A stretch of DNA of 63,802 bases from Erythrobacter cryptus DSM 12079 (GCF_000422985.1 NZ_AUHC01000014.1:1-63802); one strand, 5' to 3'. Positions 38,760 through 47,929 are shown, counted from the first letter of the stretch. The notes: generated by a model not told the origin, from the sequence alone. Translations and numbers: made by a program.

Positions 38760-38768
38760 TGTGGATAA
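38760..38768 (-). promoter_or_regulatory. Consensus DnaA box
   Basis: TGTGGATAA is the reverse complement of the consensus DnaA box TTATCCACA. It sits in an intergenic, slightly AT-richer patch about 3 kb from parS. It is a single copy, so it is not an origin by itself and may be fortuitous. Confidence 0.45.
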
Positions 38769-38867
38769 ACGAGTCTCCTGCGCACCGGCGGAGGTGCTTT
38801 CTTGCGCCTTGCTCATGATCTCCCAACGCAGCGAGCCGGGATGGTTCCGCAAGCGGACAGGCCTTGT

Positions 38868-40034
38868 CTAACGATCGGTGCGGCGTGCCCCGGCGGCGCG
38901 CACATCGGCGAGGGTGGGATAGCCGTTGACCGCCATCAGCAGGTCCGCCTCGGCGAGGATCGCGCGCAGCACGAAGGCCGCCCCTTCGGCGCCGCCCAGC
39001 GCCAGCCCATAGGTATAGGGCCGGCCCACCCCCACCGCGCGCGCACCCAGCGCCAGCGCCTTGACGGCATCGCTGCCTGATCGGACTCCGCTGTCAAACA
39101 GCACCGGCACATCGCCCGCGGCGCGCACCACGTCCTCGAGCAGGTCGATGGTGGCGATCCCGCCATTGGCCTGCCGCCCGCCGTGGTTCGAGCAATAGAT
39201 CGCATCGGCCCCGTGATCGACCGCGCGGGCCGCATCCTCGGGGTGGCAAATGCCTTTGAGGACGATCGGCAGCCTGGTCACCGACTTGAACCAGGCCATG
39301 TCCTTCCACGTGAGCACCTGGCCGAAGGTCGCCGCCCAGGTGAAGATCGCCGCCGCCGGGTCTTCCTCGGGCGGCCGTGCCAGCAGCGAACGGAACACCG
39401 GATCGGTGAAGTAATTTTGCAGCACCTTGCCCCGCAATTGCGGGAAATTGGAAGCGTTGAGATCGCGCGGGCGCCAGCCGGTCACCCAGGTGTCGAGCGT
39501 GATCACCAGCGCGCTGTAGCCGGCGGCCTCGGCCCTGCGGATCAGGCTTTCGGCCAGCTCGCGGTTGCGCGGGGTGTAGAGCTGGAACCAGGCGGGCGTT
39601 GTGCCACAGGCCTTCTTCACCTCCTCGAGCGGATCGTTGGCGAGCGTCGAAGCGCAGAAGGGCACCCCGGTCATGGCCGAGGCGCGCGCGGCGGCAAGGT
39701 CGCCGTGGCGGTCCTGCGTCGCCTCGCCATTGAGCCCGATCGGGGCCATGAACAGCGGGGTGGGATATTTGTGGCCGAACAGCTCGATGGAAAGATCGCG
39801 CACCGAGCAATCCACCATCATCCGCGGCACCATGCCCCAATGGTGGAAGGCGGCGGCGTTCTGGTTCTGGGTGTGCTCATCACCGCAGCCCCCGGCGATG
39901 TAATTGGTGAGGCTCGGCCCCAGGGCTTCGTGGGCGCGCCTCTCAAGCGTGGCAAAATCGACCGGAAAGGGCGGCAGGATGCCCTTGAGCCCGGCGTTGT
40001 AGATCTCGTTCTGCATCGCGCCGAAATAGGTCAT
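38868..40034 (-). CDS. FMN-dependent alpha-hydroxy-acid oxidase, lactate 2-monooxygenase-like
   Basis: A 388-aa flavoenzyme oxidising an alpha-hydroxy acid, probably L-lactate. It resembles mycobacterial lactate monooxygenase along its length: YIAGGCGDEHTQNQNAAAFH, ITLDTWVTGWRPRDLNASNF, IVLKGICHPEDAARAVDHGA, the catalytic His284 in CSNHGGRQANGG and VLFDSGVRSGSD. Lactate monooxygenase yields acetate, CO2 and water; an oxidase or dehydrogenase outcome is also possible. The start at 40034 gives the family N-terminus (MQNEIYNAGLKGI follows). It lies 83 bases downstream of the bd-oxidase gene set on the same strand. Confidence 0.9.
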   Translation of the reverse strand: MTYFGAMQNEIYNAGLKGILPPFPVDFATLERRAHEALGPSLTNYIAGGCGDEHTQNQNAAAFHHWGMVPRMMVDCSVRDLSIELFGHKYPTPLFMAPIGLNGEATQDRHGDLAAARASAMTGVPFCASTLANDPLEEVKKACGTTPAWFQLYTPRNRELAESLIRRAEAAGYSALVITLDTWVTGWRPRDLNASNFPQLRGKVLQNYFTDPVFRSLLARPPEEDPAAAIFTWAATFGQVLTWKDMAWFKSVTRLPIVLKGICHPEDAARAVDHGADAIYCSNHGGRQANGGIATIDLLEDVVRAAGDVPVLFDSGVRSGSDAVKALALGARAVGVGRPYTYGLALGGAEGAAFVLRAILAEADLLMAVNGYPTLADVRAAGARRTDR

Positions 40035-40117
40035 GGCGGCTCGCTCTCCCGTCTGCTGTTGGGCGGGAAGATCAGCCCATGGCGCGCGGCAGGGCAAGGG
40101 GTTTGTGGGGGCTTTCT

Positions 40118-40486
40118 TCAGGCGAGCAGGCGCTGGAGGCGCGGGCGCAGGCGCAAAAAGCCGCGATAGGCTGCTTCCAGCAGGGCGAGCAGCGGGCGCC
40201 AGCGCGCCGCAAGGCCGAGCGGGCGCAGCAGCGGGATCGCCCGCCACATCGCGGCAAAGGCCGCCGCGCCCGATAGCACCACCCCATCCTCCTCGGCGTG
40301 GAAGCGGGCGAGCAGCGCGCTGCGCGCGAGCGGACAGGCCGGATCGGCACCCGCGGCGACATCGATGAAGGCGATGCGCCCGCGCCTATCAAGCCGGCGC
40401 ATCAGCGCGATCTCGCGCGCGCACAGCGGGCAGGCGCCATCATACCAGACCTTGAGGCGCGGATGCGCGGGCGCGGGCGCGCTCAC
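40118..40486 (-). CDS. DCC-family thiol oxidoreductase-like protein (DUF393)
   Basis: A 122-aa DUF393 protein. The family motif DxxCxxC is visible as YDGACPLC (Asp16, Cys19, Cys22) followed by [20 protein letters not shown], the thioredoxin-like N-terminal strand order. Function is unproven but a disulfide or redox role is expected. It starts with GTG overlapping the DUF2474 stop (GTGA), so it is coupled to the cytochrome bd genes. The C-terminal half is Arg/Leu-rich and amphipathic. Confidence 0.85.
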   Translation of the reverse strand: MSAPAPAHPRLKVWYDGACPLCAREIALMRRLDRRGRIAFIDVAAGADPACPLARSALLARFHAEEDGVVLSGAAAFAAMWRAIPLLRPLGLAARWRPLLALLEAAYRGFLRLRPRLQRLLA

Positions 40487-40617
40487 GGGGCGATCCACAG
40501 GCGGATGATAAAGGCGACAAGCCCCAGCACCGCAACACTCGCCGCCCAGATCGCCGCCATCCATGCGAGGCGCTGCCACAGCGGCGCCTCGGGCGGCTGG
40601 TCAGGCGGCTTCAGCAT
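40483..40617 (-). CDS. DUF2474 small membrane protein (CydX-like bd-oxidase peptide)
   Basis: A 44-aa protein starting [20 protein letters not shown] and continuing into one hydrophobic helix (about 19-40) that ends RLWIAP. The W-x-R-L-x-W-M entry to the helix is the DUF2474 pattern. Such peptides are encoded next to cyanide-insensitive cytochrome bd oxidases and probably play the CydX role in stabilising the complex. It lies 34 bases after cydB and its stop overlaps the next start. Confidence 0.85.
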   Translation of the reverse strand: MLKPPDQPPEAPLWQRLAWMAAIWAASVAVLGLVAFIIRLWIAP

Positions 40618-40651
40618 GGCCTTGGCCTCGGCGTGCAGCGGGCGGGGCGCA

Positions 40652-41647
40652 TCAGTGATAGCCCTCGTCCGCCACCTTGCCGCGGAACACCCAATAGGCC
40701 CAGGCGGTGTAACCGATGATGAGCGGCATGGTCAGCGCCACGCCCACCAGCATGAAGGCCTGGCTGCGCGGCGGCGCGGCGGCATCCCAGATGGTCAGCG
40801 CCTCGGGCACGGCATAGGGCCAGATCGTCACCCCCAGCCCGCTCATGCCGAGGAAGAACAACGCAATGCCGAGCCAGAAGGGCTTGGAATTGCGCTCGGT
40901 GCGGATCGCGTGGAGCAGCGAGAGCGCGGTGATCGCGGTGAGGATCGGCACCGGCGCCACCCAGTAGATCTCGGGCGCGGAGAGCCAGCGGGCAGCATAT
41001 TCGGGATTGAGGGTGATGTTGTAGAGGCTCACCGCCCCCATCAGCACGATCGTCGCCGCGCCCCAGCCGATGGCAAGCCGCCGGGCATGGGCCTGCTCGG
41101 CCCCATCGAGCTTCCAGATCAGCCAGGTGCTCCCCAGCAGCGCATAGCCTGCCACGGTGCCAAGGCCGGTGAGCAGGGTATAGGGGGTGAGCCAGTCCCA
41201 CCAGCTACCGGCATAGGCGCGGCCCTCAACCTCGATCCCCTGGAGGAGCGCGCCGAGCGTCATCCCCTGGGCAAGGGCGGCGATCAGGCTGCCGCCGGTG
41301 AAGGCCAGGTCCCAGAACTTCTGGTGGCCGGGATCGCGCCAGCGATATTCGAACGCCACCCCACGGAACACAAGGCCGAGCAGCATGGCGATGATGAGCG
41401 GATAGGTGGCCGGCAGGATCACCGCATAGGCCAGCGGAAAGGCGGCGAACAAGCCCCCGCCCCCCAGCACCAGCCAGGTCTCGTTGCCGTCCCACACCGG
41501 GGCGATGGCGTTCATCGCCCGGTCGCGCTGCCGCCCGGGGGCAAAGGTGGGAAAGAGGATGCCGATGCCAAGGTCAAAGCCGTCCATCACCACATAGGCG
41601 AACACCGCAAAGGCGATGATGAAGGCCCAGATGACGGTGAGATCCAT
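40652..41647 (-). CDS. cydB: Cytochrome bd ubiquinol oxidase subunit II (CioB/CydB)
   Basis: The 331-aa second subunit of the bd-type terminal oxidase, with eight to nine membrane helices. The start [53 protein letters not shown] and the FEYRW motif are characteristic. It overlaps the cydA stop by one base (ATG at 41647 within ATGA). It supports assembly with CydA and carries no haem itself. Confidence 0.96.
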   Translation of the reverse strand: MDLTVIWAFIIAFAVFAYVVMDGFDLGIGILFPTFAPGRQRDRAMNAIAPVWDGNETWLVLGGGGLFAAFPLAYAVILPATYPLIIAMLLGLVFRGVAFEYRWRDPGHQKFWDLAFTGGSLIAALAQGMTLGALLQGIEVEGRAYAGSWWDWLTPYTLLTGLGTVAGYALLGSTWLIWKLDGAEQAHARRLAIGWGAATIVLMGAVSLYNITLNPEYAARWLSAPEIYWVAPVPILTAITALSLLHAIRTERNSKPFWLGIALFFLGMSGLGVTIWPYAVPEALTIWDAAAPPRSQAFMLVGVALTMPLIIGYTAWAYWVFRGKVADEGYH

Positions 41648-43101
41648 CACGCCGGCTCCCTTTCGCCCGGTGCCTCGGTCGGCAGGGTCTCGCTGCCCAG
41701 CGGGTTCTGCGTCGGCCCCGGGGTGATCCCGGCGGTGCGGATCGGACCGACATCGCCGCGCTTGACCCCGTATTCGCCCACCTTGGGCGCCTTGGCCATG
41801 AGCTTGAGGATATAGACCACCCCGATGCCGAAGACCGCGAAATAGACGAGGATGAAGGCGAGCAGCGAGGCGGCCACCGCGGGCGCATCGAGCGGGCTGG
41901 CCGCGTCAGCCGTGCGCAGCACCCCATAGATCACATAGGGCTGGCGGCCCACCTCGGTGGTGATCCACCCGGCCAGCACCGCGGCAAAGCCCGAAGGGCC
42001 CATCAGCAGAGCGGCGCGGTGAAGCCAGGGGCTGTCATAGAGCCGCCCGCGCCAGCGCGCCCACAGGCTCCACAGGCCAAGGCCGAGCATGGCAAAGCCG
42101 AGGCCTACCATGATGCGAAAGGCCCAGAACACCATGCCCACCGGCGGCTCCTCGTCATCGGGGATGGTGTCGAGCCCGGCGAGCGGGGCATCGGGATCGT
42201 GCTTGAGGATCAACGAGGAGGCCTTGGGGATCTCGACGGCATAGCGCACCGTCCTTGCCTCGCTGTCGGGAATGCCGAAAAGGATCAGCGGCGCGCCTTC
42301 GGGGTGGCTTTGATAGTGCCCCTCCATCGCCATCACCTTGGCGGGCTGATGCTCGAGCGTGTTCAGTCCGTGCATGTCCCCGGCAAAGATCTGCGCCGGG
42401 GTGACGATCGCGGCCATCCACATGGCCATCGAGAACATCTTGCGCGCGTGCGGATTGGCACGGTTCTTCAGCAGGTGCCAGGCGCCCACCGCCCCGACCA
42501 CAAAGGCGGTGGTGAGATAGGCGGCCATCACCGTGTGGACGAGGCGATAGGGAAAGCTGGGATTGAAGATGATCTCGATCCAGCTCTCGCCGGGCAGGAA
42601 CTGGCCGTTTTCGCCCAGCACATAGCCGGTCGGGGTCTGCATCCAGGAATTGACCGAAAGGATCCAGAAGGCCGAAACGAAGGTGCCCAGCGCCACCATC
42701 AGCGTGGCGGCGAAGTGCAGCTTCCTGCCCACCTTCTCCATCCCGAACAGCATCACGCCAAGGAAACCCGCCTCGAGGAAGAAGGCGGTGAGCACCTCAT
42801 AGGCCATCAGCGGGCCGATAACCGGGCCGGCCTTGTCGGAAAACACCGCCCAGTTGGTGCCGAACTGGTAGGACATGACGATGCCCGAGACCACCCCCAT
42901 GGCAAAGGCGATGGCAAAAATCTTGAGCCAGTATTTGAACAGGTCGAGATAGACCGCCTTGCCGGTCTTGAGCCACAGCCCTTCGAGCACGGCCAAGTAG
43001 CTCGCCAGCCCGATTGAAAAGGCCGGGAAGAAGAAGTGAAAGCTCACCGTGAAGGCGAACTGGATCCGGGCGAGCAGCAGTGCATCGAGGTTATCAGGCA
43101 T
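41647..43101 (-). CDS. cydA: Cytochrome bd ubiquinol oxidase subunit I (CioA/CydA)
   Basis: The 484-aa haem-bearing subunit that oxidises ubiquinol and reduces oxygen. RIQFAFTVSFHFFFPAFSIG holds the axial histidine (His22), and blocks such as GVVSGIVMSYQFGTNWAVFS and GWITTEVGRQPYVIYGVLRT are family hallmarks. It is shorter than the E. coli protein because the quinol-binding Q-loop is short, as in cyanide-insensitive oxidases. It leads the cydA-cydB-DUF2474-DCC operon; the gap upstream (43102-43171) should carry the promoter. Confidence 0.96.
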   Translation of the reverse strand: MPDNLDALLLARIQFAFTVSFHFFFPAFSIGLASYLAVLEGLWLKTGKAVYLDLFKYWLKIFAIAFAMGVVSGIVMSYQFGTNWAVFSDKAGPVIGPLMAYEVLTAFFLEAGFLGVMLFGMEKVGRKLHFAATLMVALGTFVSAFWILSVNSWMQTPTGYVLGENGQFLPGESWIEIIFNPSFPYRLVHTVMAAYLTTAFVVGAVGAWHLLKNRANPHARKMFSMAMWMAAIVTPAQIFAGDMHGLNTLEHQPAKVMAMEGHYQSHPEGAPLILFGIPDSEARTVRYAVEIPKASSLILKHDPDAPLAGLDTIPDDEEPPVGMVFWAFRIMVGLGFAMLGLGLWSLWARWRGRLYDSPWLHRAALLMGPSGFAAVLAGWITTEVGRQPYVIYGVLRTADAASPLDAPAVAASLLAFILVYFAVFGIGVVYILKLMAKAPKVGEYGVKRGDVGPIRTAGITPGPTQNPLGSETLPTEAPGEREPA

Positions 43102-43171
43102 GACTTCCAGCTAATCCCTTGGCCATGGCAATCAATTGCAACGGCTGCACCTCTTATACGGTTCGCCGCCG

Positions 43172-43218
43172 AAAGGGTTGCACCGCCGGGCCGAATTGGG
43201 GGGATGGCCCGGCGGTGC
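43172..43218 (-). terminator. Hairpin after the peroxiredoxin gene
   Basis: GCACCGCCGGGCC (43180-43192) and GGCCCGGCGGTGC (43206-43218) form a perfect 13-bp stem with a 13-base loop, about 25 bases after the stop of the minus-strand peroxiredoxin. On that strand it is followed by AACCCTTT, a weak T tail. It insulates the peroxiredoxin from the cydA gene downstream. Confidence 0.7.
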
Positions 43219-43242
43219 ATGGGCGGTCGGGTGGGGGCAAGA

Positions 43243-43872
43243 TCAGTCCACCGCGACCAGGCGCAGATAGGGCTTGATGGTCTCGAACCCCTGCGGAAAC
43301 AGCTCCTTGGCCTTATCATCGCCGATCGAGGGCGGGATGATCACCTTGTCGCCCGGGCGCCAGTCGGCCGGGGTGGCAATGGTGCAGCGGTCGGACAGCT
43401 GGAGGCTGTCGATCACCCGCAGGATCTCATCGAAATTGCGCCCGACACTCATCGGATAGGTCATGATCAGGCGGATCTTCTTGGCCGGATCGATGATGAA
43501 CACCGACCGCACCGCCGCGGTGTCGGATTGGCCCGGGTGGATCATGTCGTAAGCCCTTGCGATCGCAAGGTCAGGATCGGCAACGATCGGGAAATCGAGG
43601 GTGGCGCCCTGGGTTTCCTCTACATCCTTCACCCATGCGAGGTGCTCTTCAAGCGTATCGGTGGAAAGCCCGAGCGGCTTCACATTGCGCTTGGCAAACT
43701 CGGCGGCAAGGCGCGCGGTCATGCCCATTTCGGTGGTGCACACGGGGGTGAAATCGGCCGGGTGGCTGAAGAAGAACACCCAGGAATCACCCGCCCATTC
43801 GTGCAGGCGGATGGGGCCGAGAGTGGTCTCGGCGCTGAAGTCGGGGGCGGTATCGCCGATATGCAGGCTCAT
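43243..43872 (-). CDS. 1-Cys peroxiredoxin (Prx6 type)
   Basis: A 209-aa thiol peroxidase reducing hydrogen and organic peroxides. The peroxidatic Cys45 lies in SHPADFTPVCTTE, and the Prx6 C-terminal domain (ADWRPGDKVIIPPSIGDDKA and FPQGFETIKPYLR) is complete. Two ATGs are in frame, 43878 and 43872; the second has AGGAG at an optimal eight bases and gives the usual MSLHIGDTAPDF start, so it is preferred. It is a single-gene unit. A second peroxiredoxin of similar type is encoded at 49378. Confidence 0.93.
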   Translation of the reverse strand: MSLHIGDTAPDFSAETTLGPIRLHEWAGDSWVFFFSHPADFTPVCTTEMGMTARLAAEFAKRNVKPLGLSTDTLEEHLAWVKDVEETQGATLDFPIVADPDLAIARAYDMIHPGQSDTAAVRSVFIIDPAKKIRLIMTYPMSVGRNFDEILRVIDSLQLSDRCTIATPADWRPGDKVIIPPSIGDDKAKELFPQGFETIKPYLRLVAVD

Positions 43873-44066
43873 GCTCATGGCTCCTTTGCTGCGATGGAGT
43901 GGGCATAGCAGCGGGTGCGATTCGGTGATACATCAATTACTCGTTTATTGAAATCCAATTTTCCGCTTGAGGCCAAGAGATCGCGGAAATGTCGGAAAAC
44001 AGGGATATCCCTCGCAAGCAGGGCGCATGATGCGCAGCATCATTTGCATCTTTTGTATAATTGAAA

Positions 44067-45824
44067 TCAGATCAGCCCGCGCGCTTCCAGCACATCTGCA
44101 GCGGGCGGCGGCGCGCCGTCATCATCGGCAAGCTCAGCAAACGCCTGGTCCTGCGAAAGGAACACCTTGCCGGTGAGCTGGTCGAGAAAGGGGCTGCGCT
44201 TGAGGCCGTCCATCACCGGCGCCTTCACCTCGGACAGGTGCAGCCTGACCCCGCTGTCGGCCAGCCGGTGGTTGATCGCCTCGAGACTCTCCAGCCCCGA
44301 GGCATCAATCGCGTTGACCGCGCTGGCCATCAGCACCAGGTGGCGCAGCTGCGGGCGCTCGGCCACCTGTTCGAGCACATATTCCTCAAGCCAGCGGGCG
44401 TTCAAATAGGTCAGGCTCTCATCCACCCTGATGGTGAGCACATGCGGCAGGGTGATGACCTTGTGCCGCGCGACATTGCGGAAATGTTCGGTGCCCGGCA
44501 CCCGCCCGACGATTGCCGCATGGGGGCGGCTTGCGCGCCACAGATAGAGCAGCAGGCCCACCACCACCCCGGCGATCACCCCCAGTTCCACGCCGGCAAG
44601 CAGCGTCACCGCGATGGTGGCGGCATGGGCAGCAAAATCGGCCTTGGAATAGGCCCACAGCAGGCGCGGGGTCTTGAGATCGACGAGGCTGAGCACCGCA
44701 ACGATAATGGTGGCCGCCAGCGTCGCATTGGGCAGGTGGAACAGGAGCGGGGTGAGCAGCAGGCTCGCCAGCGCAATCCCCACCGCGGTGAAGGCCCCGG
44801 CGGCCGGGGTCTGCGCCCCGGCATCGAAATTGACCACCGAACGGGCAAAGCCGCCCGTCACCGGATAGCCGCCGGAAAGGGCCGCGGCGAGATTGGCCGC
44901 GCCCAGCCCGATCAGCTCCTGATCGGGCGCGATGCGCTGGCGCCGCTTGGCCGCCAGGGTCTGCGCCACCGAGACGCTTTCGACAAAGCCGATCACCGAA
45001 ATCAGCAGCGCCGGCACCCACAGCGCCGCGATCAGCCCGGGATCGAAGGAAGGTAGCGCCAGCGGCGGCAGGCCCTGCGGGATCGCGCCCACCACAGCGA
45101 CCCCGCGCGCCTCAAGCCCGAAGCCGATCACCGCCAGGATCGAGACCGCCACCGCCAGCACCGGCCCGGCCTTGGCGCTCATGTCGGCCGCGCGGGGGCT
45201 GAGGCCGAGCCGCTCGAGCAGCGGCTTCAAACCCTTCCTCACCCAGAACAGGAAGGCGAGTCCCGGCACCCCGATCGCCAGCGTGTAAGGATTGGTGTCG
45301 CCGAGCGCGCGGCCAAGCGCGGCGAGCATTTCGGGCCAGGTCTCCCCGCCCGCCTTGATCCCGAGGATGTGCTTGAGCTGGCTGGTGGCGATCAGCACCC
45401 CGCTGGCCGAGATGAAGCCGCTGATCACCGGGTGCGAGAGCAGGTTGGCAAGAAAGCCAAGCCGCAGCAGCCCCAGCACCACCAGCATCACGCCCGAGAG
45501 CGCCGCCAGCATCACCGCGGCTTCGGCATAGGCGGGGGTGCCGGGCGCGGCCACCGCCCCGGCGGCGCTCGCCGTCATCAGCGAGATGACCGCCACCGGC
45601 CCCACCGCCAGCGTGCGGCTGGTGCCGAACAGGGCATAGGCAACCAGCGGGAGGATCGAGGCATAAAGCCCCACCACCGGCGGCAGGCCTGCGAGCATGG
45701 CATAGGCCAGGCTCTGCGGGATCAGCATGATGGTGACGATCACCGCCGCCATGAGGTCGCTTGCCAGGACCTCGCGGTTGTAGCTGCGGCCCCATTCGAG
45801 GATGGGCAGATAGCGTTGGAGCAC
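44067..45824 (-). CDS. SulP-family inorganic anion transporter with STAS domain
   Basis: A 585-aa transporter with the SulP signature near the start (SDLMAAVIVTIMLIPQSLAY, then AMLAGLPPVVGLYASILP), about twelve helices, SGGYPVTGGFARSVVNFDAG, and a cytoplasmic STAS domain from about residue 440. It starts with GTG, 12 bases after the sqr stop, and is the last gene of the sulfide operon. In that context it probably exports or imports sulfate, sulfite or thiosulfate. The substrate is inferred from position. Confidence 0.92.
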   Translation of the reverse strand: MLQRYLPILEWGRSYNREVLASDLMAAVIVTIMLIPQSLAYAMLAGLPPVVGLYASILPLVAYALFGTSRTLAVGPVAVISLMTASAAGAVAAPGTPAYAEAAVMLAALSGVMLVVLGLLRLGFLANLLSHPVISGFISASGVLIATSQLKHILGIKAGGETWPEMLAALGRALGDTNPYTLAIGVPGLAFLFWVRKGLKPLLERLGLSPRAADMSAKAGPVLAVAVSILAVIGFGLEARGVAVVGAIPQGLPPLALPSFDPGLIAALWVPALLISVIGFVESVSVAQTLAAKRRQRIAPDQELIGLGAANLAAALSGGYPVTGGFARSVVNFDAGAQTPAAGAFTAVGIALASLLLTPLLFHLPNATLAATIIVAVLSLVDLKTPRLLWAYSKADFAAHAATIAVTLLAGVELGVIAGVVVGLLLYLWRASRPHAAIVGRVPGTEHFRNVARHKVITLPHVLTIRVDESLTYLNARWLEEYVLEQVAERPQLRHLVLMASAVNAIDASGLESLEAINHRLADSGVRLHLSEVKAPVMDGLKRSPFLDQLTGKVFLSQDQAFAELADDDGAPPPAADVLEARGLI

Positions 45825-45836
45825 CGGGGGCGGCCC

Positions 45837-47063
45837 TTACTGTGCGATCAGCCCGCCGGGGCCGGCGAGCCATTCGCGCCCCTTGAGCATCCCGTTCCAG
45901 TAGATCCAGGGCAAAAGATCGGCCTTGAGCATCCACGACAGGCGCGCAGGCCTCGTGCCATCGATCAGCCAAGTGGGAAAGCTCGGGGCGAGCTTGCCGC
46001 CATAGCCGAATTCGGCAAGCACGATCTTGCCGCGCTCCACCGTCAGCGGGCAGGAGCCGTAGCCGTCATAGCCCGCGGTCGGCCCCTTGCCCTCGAGCTG
46101 GGGCAGGGCGTTGACCGCCACCACCGGCGCCTGCTTGCGCGCGGCCGCGGCGGTCTTGGCATTGGGCATCGAGCCGGCATCGCCAAGACCAAAGACATTG
46201 GGATAGCGCACGTGCTGGAGCGTGTGCTGATCGACCTCGACAAAGCCGCTGGGCGCGGCAAGCGGGCTTTCTGCCAGGAATTGCGGGGCGACCTGCGGGG
46301 GGACGACATGGATCATGTCGAAATCCACCGTCACCTCGCCCTTCTCGGTGGCAAAGGTTGCCTGTCTGCCCGGCCCGTCAATGGCGACGAGATTGCTGCC
46401 CAGTTCGAGATTGATGCCATATTTCTCGACATATTCCATCAGCGCCGGGACATAGTCAGCAACGCCGAACAGCACCGCCCCAGCGTTGCGGAACTCGACC
46501 GTGATGTCGCCGAGCACGCCGGCGCGGCGCCAATGGTCGCAGGCCAGATACATCGCTTTTTGCGGGGCGCCGGCGCATTTGATCGGCATCGGCGGCTGGG
46601 TGAAGATCGCCCGGCCGGCGCGCAGCTGCTGCACCAGCTCCCAGGTGTAAGGGGCAAGATCGGCGCGGTAATTCGACGTCACCCCGTTCTGGCCCAAAGT
46701 CGCTTCAAGCCCGGCGATCTTTTCCCAGGCCAGGCGGATGCCGGGCGCAACGATCAGCACCTCATAGCCAAGCGTGCTGCCATCGGCGAGCGTGACCTCG
46801 TTGCGATCCGGCTGGAAGCTGGCGCAGGCCTGCTTCACCCAGGTCACGCCCCTCGGCATCACCTTGGCCATCGGGCGCAGCGTGGTGGCCACATCGAACA
46901 CCCCGCCGCCCACCATCGTCCAGCCGGGCTGATAGGCGTGGGTGTCGGATGGCTCGACAATCGCGATGTCGAGCCCGGGGCGGCGCTTGAGCATCGAGGC
47001 GGCGGTGGCGATCCCGGCCGCCCCGCCGCCGATGATGACGACCTTGTGCTTGATGGTGCTCAT
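45837..47063 (-). CDS. sqr: Sulfide:quinone oxidoreductase
   Basis: A 408-aa flavoprotein oxidising sulfide at the membrane and reducing quinone. VVIIGGGAAGIATAASMLKR is the FAD motif; HAYQPGWTMVGGG follows. Cys163 (MPIKCAGAPQKAMY) and Cys338 (YGSCPLTV) are at the positions of the two redox cysteines that carry the polysulfide, and GLGDAGSMPNAKTAAAARKQ is the second FAD site. It lies in a six-gene operon between the DUF442 gene and sulP. Confidence 0.95.
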   Translation of the reverse strand: MSTIKHKVVIIGGGAAGIATAASMLKRRPGLDIAIVEPSDTHAYQPGWTMVGGGVFDVATTLRPMAKVMPRGVTWVKQACASFQPDRNEVTLADGSTLGYEVLIVAPGIRLAWEKIAGLEATLGQNGVTSNYRADLAPYTWELVQQLRAGRAIFTQPPMPIKCAGAPQKAMYLACDHWRRAGVLGDITVEFRNAGAVLFGVADYVPALMEYVEKYGINLELGSNLVAIDGPGRQATFATEKGEVTVDFDMIHVVPPQVAPQFLAESPLAAPSGFVEVDQHTLQHVRYPNVFGLGDAGSMPNAKTAAAARKQAPVVAVNALPQLEGKGPTAGYDGYGSCPLTVERGKIVLAEFGYGGKLAPSFPTWLIDGTRPARLSWMLKADLLPWIYWNGMLKGREWLAGPGGLIAQ

Positions 47064-47090
47064 CTTTGATCCCTCCCGAAAGGCGCTGGG

Positions 47091-47516
47091 CTAGGTGCCC
47101 GCTTCAAGCCGCTCGGCCAGCGGCGACAGGTCATATCCGGCGGCCTTGGCGCGCGCGATCCGCGTGGCGGCGGGCAGGCCCTCGACATTGGCGAGCGCAT
47201 CGAGCGTCACCGCGCGGGTGCCGGTGCGGCAATAGGCCAGCACCTTGCCCGGCGCCTCGCGCCGCACCGCGGCAAAGGCGGCGATCGCCTCGGGCGGATA
47301 GACGCCGCCTTCCACCGGGATGTGGTGAAAGGACAGCCCCGCCGCCGCGGCCGCATCGCGCATCGCTGCAAGCGGCGGCTGGCCCGGCTCCTCGCCATCG
47401 GGGCGGGGGCAGATAACGGCGGCAAAGCCCTCCTTGGCGAGGTCAGCCAGTTCCTCGGGCTGCATCTGGGGAGCCACCGCGAAGCCTTCGGAAATCACGC
47501 GCATTTCCATGGTCAT
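47091..47516 (-). CDS. TIGR01244/DUF442 sulfurtransferase-like protein
   Basis: A 141-aa phosphatase-fold/rhodanese-like protein of the DUF442 group. The active-site loop is LAYCRTGTRAV with Cys96 and Arg101, similar to rhodanese CRxGxR loops. In BigR/SqrR-type operons this domain is found fused to or next to the persulfide dioxygenase; here it is a separate gene. It probably transfers sulfane sulfur from glutathione persulfide. Three in-frame ATGs occur (47516, 47510, 47504); the first overlaps the preceding stop as ATGA. Confidence 0.85.
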   Translation of the reverse strand: MTMEMRVISEGFAVAPQMQPEELADLAKEGFAAVICPRPDGEEPGQPPLAAMRDAAAAAGLSFHHIPVEGGVYPPEAIAAFAAVRREAPGKVLAYCRTGTRAVTLDALANVEGLPAATRIARAKAAGYDLSPLAERLEAGT

Positions 47517-47929
47517 TCTCCCTCGAGCAGCCGCACGATCAGCATTCCGGCGAGCATCGCGGCAAGGAAGATCAGCGCCGGGATGGGCGCGATCGCAAGC
47601 GCGGCAAAGCCGGGCCCCGGGCACAGGCCGGCGATCCCCCAGCCCACCCCGAACAGCGCCGCCCCGCCAACCAGACGCGGGGTGATGTCGCGCCGGTCGG
47701 GCAGGGAAAAGCCCGCGGCAAAGAGCGGATGGGCCATGCGCCGCTGCACCGCCCAGGCCAGCGCCATCACCAGCACCGCCCCGCCCATGACGAAGGCAAG
47801 CGTCGGATCCCAGGCGCCGAACAGGTCAAGAAAGCCGCGCACGCGCGCCGGATCGGTCATCCCGCCGATGGCAAGGCCGGCGCCGAAGATGGTGCCCGAG
47901 ACAAGGGCAATGATCGGCTCGCGGCTCAT
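47513..47929 (-). CDS. YeeE/YedE-family sulfur transporter half, PmpB-like
   Basis: A 138-aa membrane protein with four helices, half of a YeeE/YedE thiosulfate-type channel. It contains GTIFGAGLAIGGMTDPARV and WGIAGLCPGPGFAALAI, the conserved GxCPGP motif. It overlaps both neighbours by four bases, so both halves are made together and probably form one transporter. The assigned role is import or export of thiosulfate or a related sulfur species. Confidence 0.9.
   Translation of the reverse strand: MSREPIIALVSGTIFGAGLAIGGMTDPARVRGFLDLFGAWDPTLAFVMGGAVLVMALAWAVQRRMAHPLFAAGFSLPDRRDITPRLVGGAALFGVGWGIAGLCPGPGFAALAIAPIPALIFLAAMLAGMLIVRLLEGE

Larger units (their letters stand above)
38515..38867. 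other. Intergenic region with hairpin and DnaA box
   Basis: A 353-base convergent gap. Its left end holds a strong hairpin, its right half (about 38,690-38,780) is locally AT-richer and holds one consensus DnaA box. A minus-strand frame of 88 codons (38560-38826) exists but has no domain, no good ribosome-binding site and a skewed composition, so I do not call a gene. Confidence 0.5.

Noticed and set aside
38560..38826. 88-codon minus-strand frame in the DnaA-box gap
   Set aside because: No domain, no ribosome-binding site, and the frame ends in low-complexity residues; only a weak resemblance to a transposase remnant was considered.
38515..38867. Replication origin
   Set aside because: Only one DnaA box and no long AT-rich unwinding region are present, and the flanking genes are not typical origin neighbours.
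44018..44060. ATGATGCGCAGCATCAT hairpin near 44027 as a terminator of sulP
   Set aside because: The stem is short and on the minus strand is not followed by a T run, so I could not support it.
43873..44066. OxyR-type site upstream of the Prx6 gene
   Set aside because: The stretch is AT-rich with partial inverted repeats, but no site fits the OxyR pattern well.
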